This document shows, one piece after another, positions 63,502 through 64,000 of a DNA stretch of 64,000 bases. Within the stretch, counting starts at the first letter, position 1; each line of letters opens with the position of its first letter. Position numbers and translations under genes: made by a program. The notes below the pieces were generated by a model. The model was given only the letters and a program-made list of their open reading frames with translations, searched no databases and was not told the origin of the DNA. Where the stretch lies: the NCBI RefSeq assembly GCF_029318635.1, contig NZ_CP119676.1:1811001-1875000 (forward strand), in the 5' to 3' direction. This DNA comes from Varunaivibrio sulfuroxidans (lineage in GTDB: Bacteria; Pseudomonadota; Alphaproteobacteria; Rhodospirillales; Magnetovibrionaceae).

Positions 63502-64000
63502 ATGACCACCTCCACCAAATCCTTGCCGAAATTGGGTTTTTTCAGTCGTTATCTCAGTCTCTGGGTCGCCCTGTGCATCGTCGCGGGGATCGGATCCGGT
63601 CATTTCTTTGCTCCCTTTTTCGAGGCCGTCGCCGCCCTGGAGATCGCCCACGTCAACCTTGCCGTCGCCGGATTGGTTTGGGTGATGATCATCCCCATGC
63701 TCGCCAAAATCGACTTTGGCGCCCTCACTCGGGTCGGCGCGCATTGGCGGGGCGTCGCCTTGACGTTGTTCGTCAATTGGGGCGTCAAACCGTTTTCCAT
63801 GGCGCTCCTCGCTTGGCTGTTCATCGGCCATTTTTTCGCCCCCTGGCTCTCCGCCGAGCAAATTCCGTCTTATATCGCGGGGCTGATCTTGCTCGCGGCG
63901 GCCCCGTGCACGGCGATGGTTTTTGTCTGGTGCCATCTATGCGACGGCGACGGGCCGTTCACCTTGACCCAAGTGGCGCTGAACGACATCATCATGGTCT
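63502..64000 (+). CDS. acr3: ACR3-family arsenite efflux transporter (5' part, runs off window)
   Basis: The first 166 codons of an arsenite permease. MTTSTKSLPKLGFFSRYLSLWVALCIVAGIGSG, VWVMIIPMLAKIDFGAL, LFVNWGVKPFSMALLAWLF and the conserved cysteine segment ILLAAAPCTAMVFVWCHLCDGDGPFTLTQVALND match ACR3. It expels arsenite produced by arsenate reduction. The gene lacks its 3' end because the window stops. It follows arsR by 40 bases. Confidence 0.92.
   Translation, partial: MTTSTKSLPKLGFFSRYLSLWVALCIVAGIGSGHFFAPFFEAVAALEIAHVNLAVAGLVWVMIIPMLAKIDFGALTRVGAHWRGVALTLFVNWGVKPFSMALLAWLFIGHFFAPWLSAEQIPSYIAGLILLAAAPCTAMVFVWCHLCDGDGPFTLTQVALNDIIMV

Noticed and set aside
1..64000. CRISPR array, prophage, IS transposase or restriction system
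   Set aside because: No regularly spaced repeats, integrase, transposase or methylase/endonuclease pair was found; the only mobile-like DNA is the 269-bp repeat pair.

Overview
The window is about 64 kb of GC-rich bacterial chromosome. Gene content and order (rpmH-rnpA-yidD-yidC, argD-argF-hslO, panB-panC, Hsp33, RecX, short ArsR) and protein style suggest a free-living alphaproteobacterium, probably Rhodospirillales-like. I cannot name the species from sequence alone. No phage, IS transposase, rRNA or CRISPR array is visible. Two tRNA genes (Arg-ACG, Gly-CCC) are present.

Layout. 0-3 kb: ribosomal protein L34 / RNase P protein / YidD / YidC block on the minus strand. 3-8 kb: a TVP38-type membrane protein coupled to a flavin disulfide oxidoreductase, an orphan sensor kinase and a Tam-like methyltransferase. 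8-16 kb: a lipoprotein gamma-glutamyltranspeptidase, pantothenate genes panB-panC, a FadL-type porin, a purine phosphoribosyltransferase and an OmpA-like lipoprotein. 16.7-33 kb: a surface polysaccharide locus with CDP-glucose genes rfbF and rfbG, a sugar C-methyltransferase, epimerases, glycosyltransferases, an MsbA-type exporter, an O-antigen ligase/polymerase and two TPR proteins. 33-48 kb: radical SAM protein, chemoreceptor, arsC, mscS, recX, an orphan ABC-2 permease, argD-argF, an EamA transporter, hslO, trkH, folE, apaG and a second radical SAM protein. 48-51.4 kb: a four-gene operon encoding a small exported cysteine peptide (BufA type), an MNIO enzyme (DUF692, BufB), a DUF2063 partner (BufC) and a DoxX protein, i.e. 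a bufferin-type RiPP metallophore system. 51.5-55.6 kb: CoA transferase, small unknowns, gmhA, methyltransferase. 55.7-60.4 kb: a soluble PhoR-like kinase followed by a partial phosphonate set (phnH, phnM, a DUF1045 2H-phosphoesterase-like protein, phnN). 60.5-64 kb: a divergent arsenic island (gapdh-arsJ / arsR-acr3), running off the right edge.

The most unusual DNA structure is a 269-bp element present twice, in opposite orientations, 31 kb apart (22159-22427 and 53294-53562). It has 33-bp terminal inverted repeats flanked by TA and two large internal hairpins, so it can fold as a three-way cruciform. It looks like a non-autonomous Tc1/mariner/IS630-type MITE. The second copy sits exactly between two convergent genes, and both take their TAG stop codon from the element ends.

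Functional themes are envelope and sugar chemistry, metal and metalloid handling (bufferin, arsenate reduction, arsenite efflux, arsenylated 3-phosphoglycerate efflux) and phosphonate/phosphate metabolism.
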